64,000 nucleotides of DNA, from the NCBI GenBank assembly GCA_904063045.1, contig CAJFCJ010000037.1, forward strand, positions 62,001 through 126,000. Direction: 5' to 3'. Every line of letters starts with the position of its first letter. Position 1 is the first letter of the stretch. The notes below the pieces were generated by a model. That model ran no database searches. It saw nothing but the letters and a program-made list of their open reading frames with translations, and had not been told where the DNA came from. The position numbers were made by a program, and so were the translations under genes. Origin of the DNA: Dimorphilus gyrociliatus (Eukaryota; Annelida; Polychaeta; Dinophilidae). Shown one piece after another: positions 21,062-31,439 of the stretch.

Positions 21062-21453
21062 GGCATATTGGTGAATCATTTGAAGAAATATTTAAAGGAT
21101 TAGAATCATCATCTGCTACTTTGCAAATGTTGAATGTTTGCGTCTGTCTTTTAAATGAAGATCAAGGCAAATCTTTGGGAAAATAGCTCAAAAAGTGTTT
21201 ATATATAAAATACATAAATTTTACATCGAATGAGTCTATGAGTAGATCATTTGAAGAAGTATTTCAAAGATTACAATTATTGTCACATTCTTTACAAAGC
21301 TTCAACATTATTAACTGTATTTTTTTGGGAAAATTACTTAAAAAGTCTTTACATATAGAAAACATTGATTTGTCGAGAACTAGACATATTGGTGAATTGG
21401 TTGAAGAAATATTTGAAGGACTAATTTTCTTTGGTCACCTCAAAAAGACTTAA
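21062..21453 (+). pseudogene. LRR gene fragment with stop codon
   Basis: One frame reads HIGESFEEIFKGLESSSATL, then LNEDQGKSLGK, a TAG stop at about 21184, LKKCLYIKYINFTSNESM, SRSFEEVFQRLQLLSHSLQS and later IENIDLSRTRHIGELVEEIF. These are three LRR modules of the local family, missing residues in the third. No signal for a start. A relic from the same expansion as the genes at 15950 and 22839. Confidence 0.7.
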
Positions 21454-21624
21454 TGTTCATGAATGTAACTTGAATAAAAAAACAAAAAAATACTCTGAGA
21501 AAATTAGATATAACTGTAAACTTTTAAAACAGTTGTTTTATTGAGGAATATGCATATGGAAAAATGTTTCAAGATATTGTACTTTATTATATTGTAATTG
21601 TAGAAATTTCTAACTCTTCAGACT

Positions 21625-21750
21625 GTAATACTCTTTAACAAAGTGTTTTATTTAAATGGTTTATTTCAAATAAAATACCTAATCTTGTAACTATATAAAA
21701 GTTGAATAGCAAAATAGATAGTTTCTAATAACAGGTTGCCATGTTAGCAA
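21625..21750 (-). repeat. LTR family fragment (inverted)
   Basis: AACAAAGTGTTTTATTTAAA, then TCTTGTAACTATATAAAAG and AAAATAGATAGTTTCT are the reverse complement of the LTR 3' half near 54950-55060. Confidence 0.6.
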
Positions 21751-22013
21751 CCTAGTATACAATGTTGAAGGAGTTTTAAGGCTTGTGTCAGTGGAAGTTA
21801 TTTCCAGTTGGTCTTTCCAGTTTTAGGTGAGATATTTGGAATGAAACAGTAAAGATTTATATTCATGAAGGTTTGTCTCTAATATTCAATTGCCACTTTA
21901 CATGAAATGTCAGTAAATAGTTGATTCTTTCATTTTTGTTTTGGATTTCTATTCTCAGCAAAGTTGACAGTTTAACATTGATTTACAGACCTTATGATAC
22001 ACACTACCTTAAG

Positions 22014-22051
<38 letters not shown>

Positions 22052-22062
22052 CAGTATATCGT
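22014..22062. repeat. TA dinucleotide repeat
   Basis: A run of TATATATA units, interrupted once by AAA. A microsatellite. Confidence 0.85.
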
Positions 22063-22089
22063 TAAGTTGGTAGTTATTCAAAAAATTAG

Positions 22090-22420
22090 TGATGAAAAGA
22101 AAATGTCCAGAATCTAGGCCAAGTTTACCAAGTCTGAATAATAACTTTTTTCTGCTGTGTACCTTGGAATAGTTTGATACAGTGATGATCCTCCTTCCTT
22201 ATGGTCCTCATTAATATCATAAGGAATCCATTTTGCACAGATTATTCTGTACTTTCTTCACAAATGTATCAATTTTTTGGCAATTGCTCTCTGAGAAATA
22301 GTCCAATCATCTCTTATGAGCCTGTTCATTACAGTTGTCTTTGAATGATCATGTCTTGACAAGTTTTCAAAATTTTGATTTCTCAGCACACAACACTTGT
22401 AAATATTAGCAGAATATCTC
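22090..22420 (-). pseudogene. Mariner-type transposase relic
   Basis: The minus strand reads RLIRDDWTISQRAIAKKLIH, a stop, then AKWIPYDINEDHKEGGSSLY. The second part matches the mariner N-terminal helix-turn-helix region, where families read KWVPHELTE.(N/Q)K. Only the DNA-binding half is traceable; the DDE catalytic part is missing. Confidence 0.6.
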
Positions 22421-22499
22421 TGTTGAAAACCAATGCAGTCCGTGTTTTAGGATTACCCTTATAAAAATCTTTTACTGTCGGAAATCTATAAAATTCGTG

Positions 22500-22835
22500 T
22501 TAATACCTTAAACTTTCACACATTTTACAAAATATTAAATATTCTACAAAGAGAAATCTACATTTCAAATATAAAGTGAATGTAATAATATTTAGGCGTA
22601 ATCCTAATTTCAAAATGGCGGCCATCAGTATATGATAACACAATTTTGATTAAAATTTGACATTTGCTCAGATTCACTGAAAGAAAGTGATTTAGGAATA
22701 TCTATTGTTAAACAAACAGAATGTTGTAGTGAGCCTTCAATAACAATGAATAGTTAAATATTTATAATAAACTGCAAAAATCCTTAAATGCTTTGAACAA
22801 TCTGGATTACGATAGTTGTTTTTTAAATTCTGAGC
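22500..22835. other. Upstream of LRR gene, nothing recognised
   Basis: No clear promoter element. A CAAAATGGCGGCCATC stretch at 22611 stands out from the AT background but cannot be assigned. Confidence 0.35.
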
Positions 22836-22838
22836 AAA

Positions 22839-24218
22839 ATGTCGAGAATAAAAACAACAAATGGTTTGATGACTATTTGCAAAGGACTCAGATTCTCTTC
22901 AAATACATTAAAGATTCTTGATTTACGTTTGTGTGACTTAAGCGATAAACAAGGGACAGAGATTGGAAAATTACTGGAATATTGTTGCAGAATACAAACA
23001 ATAAATCTATGTGGTAATGAAGAGATGGATAATGGAATAATAAATGTTTGTGAAGGACTTAAAATGTCTTCAAGTACTTTGAAAAATCTTAATATACAAT
23101 GGTGTAATTTAAATGAAGAACACAGTACAGAGGTTGGAAATTTGCTAAAACATTGTTCCAGAATTGAAACAGTGAATATAAGTTCAAATAGAGATATGGG
23201 TAATGGTATATTAAATATTTGCCAAGGGCTTAAAATGTCATCAAATAGTCTGCGGAATCTGGATTTAGAATGGTGTAATTTAAATGAAGAACAAAGTAGG
23301 GAAATTGGAAAATTATTAAAACATTGTTTTAGTTTAGAACTAATAAATCTGTCTGGGAATGAAGGGATGGGTAATGGAATAAGGAATATTTGTGAAGGAC
23401 TGCAAAAGTCATCTAACACTTTGAAAAGTCTTCTTTTCAATAATTGTAATTTAAGTGAAGAACAGAGTAGAGAAATTGGAAATTTACTAAAAAATTGTAC
23501 AAGAATAGAAACAATAAATTATTGTGGAAATGCAAATATGGGTAATGGAATATTGGAAATTTGTATAGGACTGGAAATGTCAACATCTACTTTGAAAAAT
23601 ATTGATTTCCAATGGTGCAATTTAAATGAAGAACAAAGTAAAGAAATTGGAAATTTGTTAAAACTCTGTTGCAGATTAGAAGGTATAAAACTTTGTGGGA
23701 ATACAAAGATGGATAATGGACTAATGAATATTTGTGAAGGACTTAAAATGTCTTCAAACTCTTTGAAGAATCTTGATTTGCTTGCATGTAACTTAAATGA
23801 AGAACAAAGTATAGAGATTGGTGAATTGTTGAAATATTGTTTTAAAATAGAAACAATAGGTCTGTCAGAGAATACAGAGTTTGGTAGAGGATTATGGAAT
23901 ATTTGTGAAGGACTCAAAATGTCATCAAATTCTTTAAAGACTATCATGTTTCAGTGGTGTAGTTTAAATGAAGAACAAAGTACAGAGATTGGAAAATTGC
24001 TTAAATATTGTTCCAGAATAGAAATAGTATTCCTATGTGGGAATGCAGAGATGGGCAATGGATTTTTGAATATTTGTAAAGGACTCCAAATGTCAACAAA
24101 TACTCTGAAGAAACTTGATTTAAAATGGTGTAATTTGAATAAAGAACAAATTGAAGAGATTGAAAATTTGTTAAAACGTTGCATCAAAATAAAAGATAAA
24201 AACTTATTTGGGAATTGA
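22839..24218 (+). CDS. LRR protein of eight 57-residue tandem modules
   Basis: A single uninterrupted frame of 459 residues from ATG 22839. It is made of about eight modules of 57 residues (171 bases), each two ribonuclease-inhibitor-like LRRs: MSSN(S/T)LKNLDL.WCNLNEEQS, then EIG.LLK.C.RIE.I.L.GN..MGNGI.NICEGLK. Modules are very similar to one another at DNA level, including synonymous sites, so they arose by recent tandem duplication or conversion. No signal peptide, membrane span or NACHT domain. It should fold as a curved solenoid for protein binding, probably in the cytoplasm. The last module decays (KDKNLFGN). Long open frames on the opposite strand (22823-24313) are by-products of the repeat. 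Confidence 0.8.
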   Translation: MSRIKTTNGLMTICKGLRFSSNTLKILDLRLCDLSDKQGTEIGKLLEYCCRIQTINLCGNEEMDNGIINVCEGLKMSSSTLKNLNIQWCNLNEEHSTEVGNLLKHCSRIETVNISSNRDMGNGILNICQGLKMSSNSLRNLDLEWCNLNEEQSREIGKLLKHCFSLELINLSGNEGMGNGIRNICEGLQKSSNTLKSLLFNNCNLSEEQSREIGNLLKNCTRIETINYCGNANMGNGILEICIGLEMSTSTLKNIDFQWCNLNEEQSKEIGNLLKLCCRLEGIKLCGNTKMDNGLMNICEGLKMSSNSLKNLDLLACNLNEEQSIEIGELLKYCFKIETIGLSENTEFGRGLWNICEGLKMSSNSLKTIMFQWCSLNEEQSTEIGKLLKYCSRIEIVFLCGNAEMGNGFLNICKGLQMSTNTLKKLDLKWCNLNKEQIEEIENLLKRCIKIKDKNLFGN

Positions 24219-24239
24219 AAGATGAGTAATGGACTATTT

Positions 24240-25090
24240 GAATAATTGTAAAAGATTTCAAAGATTCTAAGGTAATTTTGAAGAGACATTGACCTTATGC
24301 AAAAGTATGTCAAACCTAGCAGATCTCTATTATTAGTGCTATCAGGACTAGTTCAACACTACTTTTCTATTGTAGAATAGAGCTTAAAAATACACATGTA
24401 CAATTTATCTGGACTTGTTTGAATAACTATTTAACATGCATTTGTAAAACCCTAACCCTAAATAGCAAGATTGTACAATAAATAGTAAACAAGTATATTC
24501 TTTTAGTAATGAATTGAAATACTACAGCAATTTTTCAAAAAAGTTGATTAATGTAATAAACAAGATTAGGGAGAGACAAGAGACATGTATTTTTGTTACA
24601 CATATTTCAACTTTCTCTTTATTTTGTGAAAACTGCGAGATTACAAAATCAAGATTAATCTCTTATTATAACAGATTTATTATATGATAGAAATAGGAGA
24701 TGAAAATTGAAGATTCTTTGTTGTTAGATAAATAAGGTGATTTGTTTTTTAAATACTATATCAATAGTCTTATCTTAATATTTAGAGAGTAATTTTATCA
24801 TATCAACAAGATTCCATCCTACTATAAGGTCTACAATGTCTTATAAACAGTGCAGTTCGGATAATAATAAATATGACACACCATGGTTTTCAAAAACTAA
24901 TGAATGAGCTCCTGATAAAAATATCACAGTTCCCCCAGTTTTGTTGATTGTCAAATTTATTATCATTGCCAAAATGGCATTGGTTGGCCTCAAACCTGTC
25001 CGCCTGGTCACTTTTATGAACCAAAAATGAATTCAAGAGGGTGTACAATGAGTATGTACTTACCCAAAAAGGAGGCAAACTGTCGTACTG
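24240..25090. other. Intergenic, with short telomere-like motif
   Basis: No supported gene. AACCCTAACCCTAAATAGC at about 24449 is probably MITE C debris. The 24890-25078 minus ORF has no family resemblance. Confidence 0.4.
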
Positions 25091-25093
25091 CAG

Positions 25094-25282
25094 GTAGTTG
25101 GGTCTAAGTTGTCAGCAGGGGGAGATTGTGAAACCATATGTGGTGAAGAAGAAATTCAGACTAGAAGGAGAAAGTGTGAAAATTCACCTCCATCTAATGG
25201 TGGAGATGACTGTCCAGGTGTTTCAATTGAGATAAGGTCATACATGAATCCAACTGTACAGAATATGAATATACAACTTTAA
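25094..25282 (+). pseudogene. Thrombospondin type-1 repeat fragment
   Basis: The frame is open for 62 codons and reads GGDCETICGEEEIQTRRRKC, then ENSPPSNGGDDCPGVSIEIR, then SYMNPTV. The C..(T/S)CG...Q.R.R.C......GG..C pattern is a TSP1 repeat, but the N-terminal Trp-x-x-Trp and the last cysteines are missing. No start codon. A stranded exon or pseudogene 370 bases upstream of the MAM gene. Confidence 0.6.
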
Positions 25283-25655
25283 TGGTTTCAATGAAAAGGT
25301 CTGTCCAGTTGAACAAAGGCAAAGTTAAATGGAGTTCAGTTGATTTAAATATTAATAATCTCCTGGAAAGTAGGTGATTAGGAAAGTTTATTGAGAATTA
25401 CTGAACTAAATGCTATTTGCTTCCTAATCACTTAATAACTACCTGTATTGTGCAATATATTTTTACCCATTGCTTGAATTGTTAAGTAAAGTTTTTGTTA
25501 AGAATTTTATTTGTAATGTGTTTTTCACTTGAAAATATTTCATTACATTCATATTGAAAAAAATTTAGTTTGGGAAGAAATGAATCATTTTTTGTGCATT
25601 CCTTATAAAAGCTTTTGATGATAAGACTTTGTGTTAAAGGAAGTTTAGCTATAAA
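25283..25655. other. Upstream region of the MAM gene
   Basis: No coding signal. CCTTATAAAAGCTTTTG at about 25601 is a good TATA-type sequence 55 bases before the start codon. Confidence 0.45.
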
Positions 25656-28600
25656 ATGAATTTAATATTTGTGAATTTTCTTATATATCTCATAGTTTTA
25701 CTTTCCTTTGCCAAAGGTTAGTTTTTTATTGTTTATCAAATAATTAAATAAAAACCTTATAATTCATTTTCTTTGTTGCAAAAACAAAAAAAAAAAGGTA
25801 AGATTGTATTTTGGCAATGCGACTTTGAAACAGATAATTGTTTACTGGAAACAACTGTACCAGATGATCTAAGAATTTACAAATTTCGTAGAGGACACTT
25901 AAATTCATCTTTAAACTCTACAGGTTTTTACATTATTAATCAATGATTAATTGTCTTTGTGTTATAATAATAACAATTTTTAGGAAAATGCATGTACGCA
26001 AAACAGAATAGTTCTTTTATCAAAGAAGCTTATCTATATTCGAAAAAATTGAAAATTCCAATAATTTCTACAATTTTTCTATGTTTAAAATTTGATCTTC
26101 TTCTAACATCTTTCACTGATAAACTATATATTTACGCATTGAAGAATGGACGTGTTTTACAAGTAAAAGTCTTTTCTGCAAGTTATTCTGATTATAAAAA
26201 ATGGATTACAAAAGAAATCAGTTTAAATGGCAATTTTGATCAGGTTTGAATGAAATATATACAGTCTACAATAAAAATATCAATATAATCAAGTCTGAGA
26301 GGTAACTATCCAACAGGAAGCTTATTACTAGATAGTCTTGATTTGTCATCTAACTGCTATATTGTCAGTTGGTCTAGGATTCATCAATGATGAAAACATC
26401 TATTTTAGCCATTGCTGATAGACATCCACCTCCCTATTCATTTAAAATTTTGTGGATGGTGTTTTTCAGCTCTTTTTATAATCATTTGATAAGCTTTTTC
26501 TTCCTTAAAGTCTTTGACAGTCTTTTCTGATAAGGAATTTTGATTTTTCAATTGATCTAGGTCATCTTGTTCTTTTTTTCCCCCCTTGTCAGCTATCTCA
26601 TTTGTGTATAGACATCAATACAGATATTTACGGTGTAGACTGTATATGTATACTATATTTAATATATTGTATAAAACAGCTATTCACTTTTTATAGTGCA
26701 TTATCAAAGCTGAAAAAGTCACTGAAAGTGATTCTATAGTGGCTATTGACAATATTGAAATAAATAGTTGTTCAAGTATGTTTGAATTATTTAATTATTT
26801 TCTTGAAATTAACTGAAAGATATGGATTAATTGTTATTTGTTTTGTTTTGTTGTTTGTCATTATAGATGATTTACCTACACTTTCTCCTCCATCTTCCCT
26901 ATCAGTAAAGTTGAATTGTAACTTTAACTTGAAAAATTTCTGTCAATACTCCCAGCAAACCAATGGAAGTAGTTGGCAAATAAATGATCCAACTATACAC
27001 TATTTACCACCTTATCAGGATGTAAGTAAAACAGGTAAATATATATAGTTTCCATCAATCATTAAAACTAATCTATATTTATCATTAAAGGACATTTTGC
27101 TCACATTAACTCTTACTTTTGTAAGAATGGAGTTATTGAAAGTTTCCACAGTCCTCTAGTAACAATCAATGAGAAAGGATGCAAATTTTCATTCTATTAC
27201 TTTATAAGTGGTAATAATGTTGCAAATGGTATAAAAATCTATACAAAAGGTAAGGGAAATCAACAAAATTTACTATTGGATAATCCAAGCTCAAGTGGAA
27301 ATGGATGGATTAAGAGAACAGTTGATCTTCCAGTTGGAAGCTATAATGTAATTTTTGATATTTTTAAAAAAGGATTGACAAAAGATTAAATCTATTTTAA
27401 AAAATTGGTTATAGATAATTTTTGAACGAGAATGTAAATGGTTCAGTAGTTATTCATTTGCCATTGATCAACTTAAAATGGAAAGCTGTAAAGTAGGGTC
27501 AGAAGAATCAACAGCAGCAACAACAGCAGCAACATCAACTGTAAGACCTATTGCTAATAGTAAGTATTAGTAGTGATTTCTTTGATATGCTCAATAAAAA
27601 TTTTAAGTAATTGGTTGATTAAACAATACAGAATATCCTCCCGAAAGATTGCAATGTACATTTGAGAAAGGATTTTGTAATTATACACAAAAGTCTAGTT
27701 TTAATTGGTCAATTGGCACAAAAACACCTTCATTAGAAACTGGCCCGCAACAGACATATTTTGGTCAATTTGTCTATTTTGAGGCAAGCTATGCCTATGA
27801 GACAGATGTTGCTATTCTAGAATCTCCAATTGTCTATATAAATAAGAAAATTTGTTTATCATTTATATATAATATGTATGGAGAAGATATGGGTCATTTT
27901 CTTGTCTCATTAGTCACTTTAGACAAAAATAAACAGATAATAGTTGGTAATGAAACTCTTCTATATAAACATGAAAATCAAGGAAAGCAATGGCTAAAAT
28001 TTTCACATACAATCCATGGAAATTCTTCTAAAATTGTGGTAAGATTCAAAAAAGAAATATTTCAAATATATTCGATTGTTTTTCAATTGTCATTAAACAA
28101 AGCAGTATCAGAGATTGCTGTTCTATGGATTTTATAGTAAAGGCTATACAGGAGATATTGCTTTTGATGAGATTAAAATAGCTGATGGAGTTTGCCAAAC
28201 ATCAAAACCAGGTTGAGACTATTTTTTGATTGTTAATTAATACTACTTTATTCCTTTGGGGTTATTTCTTCAGATATTGATATTAATAAGCCACTTTGCG
28301 GTAGAACTGGTAATATTAGTGCAGTAAAAAATGCTTCAATAGCAGACTTTCCATGGCATGTATGATAAAGTTTGGTTTGTTTTTTTAAAGTATTTTATAC
28401 AACACTTGTTCTAATTTAAAGGTTTGGATATATGGACTTATAAACAGTACCTATTACATTGTATGTGAAGGAGCAATTGTTCATAAAAGATTTATTCTAA
28501 CTACTGCAGCTTGTGAACTTGATAGGTAAAAAGAAAAATTGTTATATTCTCTCTTAAATACAATTTTTCTCTATTTGTTGAATTTTTCATTCAAAATTTT

Positions 28601-30442
28601 AGATATACAAAATTCTCAATTATTGCTGGATCTTCAAAGAGATATAGTGGAAAAGCATACTATGGAGAAAAGTTTATAAAACACTCAAAGTATAGCCATC
28701 TTCCAATTAATTATAATCTAGCTCTAATAAGGTTGGAAAAGGAGATTGAATTCAGTGATAAAATTAACCCTGCCTGCTTAATTGAACAAAATCTGAATGG
28801 AATGGAGGAATATGAATGCTATGTTACAAGTTATGGAACATTAAGTAAGAATGATAAAAGAGATGATTGTTTTTTTGTTTCTTTTTTAAATATCATTTTT
28901 GTATTTAAAGAGCCAAAAATTCTTACTTATAACCTTACAAAACTGCAACAAAATCTGGTTAATGAACAACAATGCAAGGAGTCTTTCTTCATCAACTATA
29001 CTTTATATCCGGAAACGCTTTGTGCAAAATCTTCCAAGACTTCTCAAAGTCAATCTATCTATGTACACAATTTTTGATAGTATTTTATTAAGATAAAAAC
29101 TTAATATCCATCTTTTTGTTATATCATTTTGCAGTACGATATAGGATCTCCATTAAGTTGTAAAGTTAATGGAAAATGGTTTGTTGGAGGAATTTTACAG
29201 AATTCGACCAAATTGTATAAAAATGGTTTAATATTATATTCACAAACTGGAAAAAATTACAGATGGATAGAGAAGACTATAAAAAATAATATTAACATCA
29301 AGTTAACAAGACCAACTGTTCCACCTTCACCTATGACTCAAAAACCTAAAATTAGGCCTACAGTTGGACTCAATCATAAAAATTGCGGTGTTCTAGGTAG
29401 TAGTCCATTAATTATTGGAGGAAGAAGGGTTACCTCTGCAGGGGAATTTCCATGGCAGGTAAAATTTTAAATTGGGGGAAGTAGGTGGAGATGAAAAGTT
29501 CATTTTAGTAAAAATACTACAATATCCTATATATTAGGTACAAATAATACAAACAACATATACAAACAACTTTGTTTGTGGTGGAATTCTTATTCATGAA
29601 CGATTTGTACTTACAGCTGCTTATTGCGTACCACAGTTCGTTTTTTATTTTTTACCATTTGTTTTAAATTTTAAATGTCATCAGACATAGTTGTTTTATT
29701 AATTAAGGATATCTGTTCAGAGCAGTAACCTTCATTGTAAAATTGGGATCTACTAAATTATACAATGGAAAACAATATAATGTGACAAAAATCCATATCC
29801 ATCCAGACTATAATGAGATTTTTAGCCAGAATGATATAGCCATACTAAAATTGGATAGAGCTGTTAAAATGTCAGATTCAATCAACACTGCTTGTTTAGA
29901 TAATCAACCTCTAACTGGTAATGAAGACTATAAATGCTACACTTCCGGTTTTGGATATTTATCACAAAATTGTAAGTGTAAAATTATTTTTCAAACATAA
30001 AATAATAAATGAGAATTTTGAAATAATATTATTTTTTTTTTAATTTTAGCCACAGATGCTAGTTCTTATTTGATGAAAACTAAAATTCAATTGAAAACAC
30101 AACACATTTGTGCTAATGAAATGATTAAGAAAGCTAATAAGCAAATAACACTATTAAATTATCCAGAAAAAATCTGTGGGTATGGTATTGAAACTGCTGA
30201 TTCTCAAATTTGCTATGTAATTGAAATTATCTTTTCAATATGTATATATATCATTTAATATAAATTTCTTTTAGGGTGATGGTGGAGGTCCTCTATCCTG
30301 TAATATTGGTGGGAAATGGACAGCAAGTGGAGTAGCTAGCTTGATTATTATAGGGTGTCTACATGGAAAATCTATATTTTCCCAAACAGCAAGCCAATAC
30401 AACTATATTAAAAAAGTTATTGAATATGAAGAAAACATGTAG
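25656..30442 (+). CDS. Secreted three-MAM, two-pseudoprotease protein, 18 exons
   Basis: Eighteen exons join in phase to 1064 residues: 25656-25716, 25798-25923, 25984-26243, 26697-26775, 26867-27034, 27091-27347, 27415-27559, 27632-28038, 28112-28211, 28274-28359, 28422-28525, 28603-28844, 28911-29062, 29135-29458, 29538-29635, 29721-29971, 30050-30216, 30275-30442. A signal peptide is followed by three MAM domains (WQCDFETDNCLLE; NCNFNLKNFCQYS; QCTFEKGFCNYTQ), each closing with an (A)I/FD motif and Cys, then two trypsin-like domains. Catalytic residues are lost. Domain 1: LTTAACEL for LTAAHC, NYNLALI for the Asp, YDIGSPL for GDSGGPL. Domain 2: IIGGRRVTSAGEFPWQ kept, LTAAYC (His to Tyr), NDIAIL kept, GDGGGPL (Ser to Gly). 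So it is a serine protease homologue, probably an adhesive or regulatory extracellular protein. Confidence 0.85.
26270..26640 (-). other. Coding-like remnant in MAM gene intron 3
   Basis: Intron 3 (453 bases) is far longer than the other introns (56-91). Its minus strand carries a charged open stretch (EQDDLDQLKNQNSLSEKTVK, then DFKEEKAYQMIIKRAEK) followed by stops. It looks like an inserted scrap of a coiled-coil or transposon gene; family unknown. Confidence 0.3.
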
Positions 30443-31439
30443 ATGAATGATATTCTTAATAATAAATTTCATTTAAATTCTTATAATCTCTCTCTCTCTC
30501 ACTAATTTTTATAGACCTAATGAAAAATGTGGAAATGATTATGCATAATTTTCAAAAAGTATATATATATATATATAGTATAAAAGACAGTTTGCAACCA
30601 ATTCTAAAACAAATACAACCCATCTCTTCAATATTGACTCATTCAATTTATCACAAACCTACAAGTAGATTAGAAGCTATTTATATTTTGATCAGAATGT
30701 AAAGTTCCATTATGCTAATTCCTAGAAAATAAAAGTTATTTTAATGTTCTATCATGTCTAATGTCTAAATATCATTATTTCCAAGAATTTTGAAAAATTT
30801 TCACAAACATCATGTTTACATTCCAAAAAAGATTTTCCTTCGGATAGGACAGAAAATGACCCCAAATGCATTGCTTTACCCTGAGTTATCCTTTGTGAAT
30901 CACTAACCTTTTTATTACCCCAAATTTTTCAATGGAACCATTCTAACTTCAAATCAATAAATACTTTTTTCAAATATCCTCTTGGGATAATTTTCTATTA
31001 ATTCATTTTCTTTCTTGCCAAAAACTCTAATCCAGCCAATGTTCGTTTAGAGAAAGCATTTCTGTTCTTGAGCAAATGTTTGACTCTTGTAAGCCTATGC
31101 TTGCCTCATGCGAAACCAGAGAATGGATGCATTAATGTGGGAAATAATCTCACCTTTCAGAGTTGAGAAGTGTCACAGAATTGGTGTTACAGGAAAATTA
31201 AAAAAAGACTAAGTCATATTTGGAATTAAAATGATCAAGGTTTAAAAAGTTACCTTGATTTTTCAACACAAGAAATAACTCTCTCTTTGTTTATCTTTGA
31301 TCACGTGATGTATGGTAACTGATTGTATAACTGCTCAAGATTTTTGAATAATGGCATTTTATCAAGTTTACATTGCAAAGAACATGGCATATTAAAAAAG
31401 TGACAATAAAAATATTATTGACTTTGATAAATAAAATGT
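30443..31439. repeat. Intergenic with a degraded MITE C copy at 30840-30975
   Basis: An AATAAA lies at 30459, just after the MAM gene stop. A short TA run is at 30560-30577. At 30840 GGATAGGACAGAAAATGACC begins a degraded MITE C copy (GCTTTACCCTGAG inside). The plus ORF at 30520-30702 is not supported. Confidence 0.5.

Noticed and set aside
22014-22062. TA run as a replication origin or cruciform regulator
   Set aside because: An ordinary microsatellite; similar runs at 44237 and 30560 have no consistent gene context.
22823-24313. Long minus-strand ORFs (205, 142 and 120 codons) as genes
   Set aside because: They are antisense to the tandem LRR modules and repeat with the same period, so their openness is a by-product of the repeat.
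29135-29458. Active trypsin in the MAM gene
   Set aside because: The position of GDSGGP reads YDIGSP, and the His and Asp sites are also altered.
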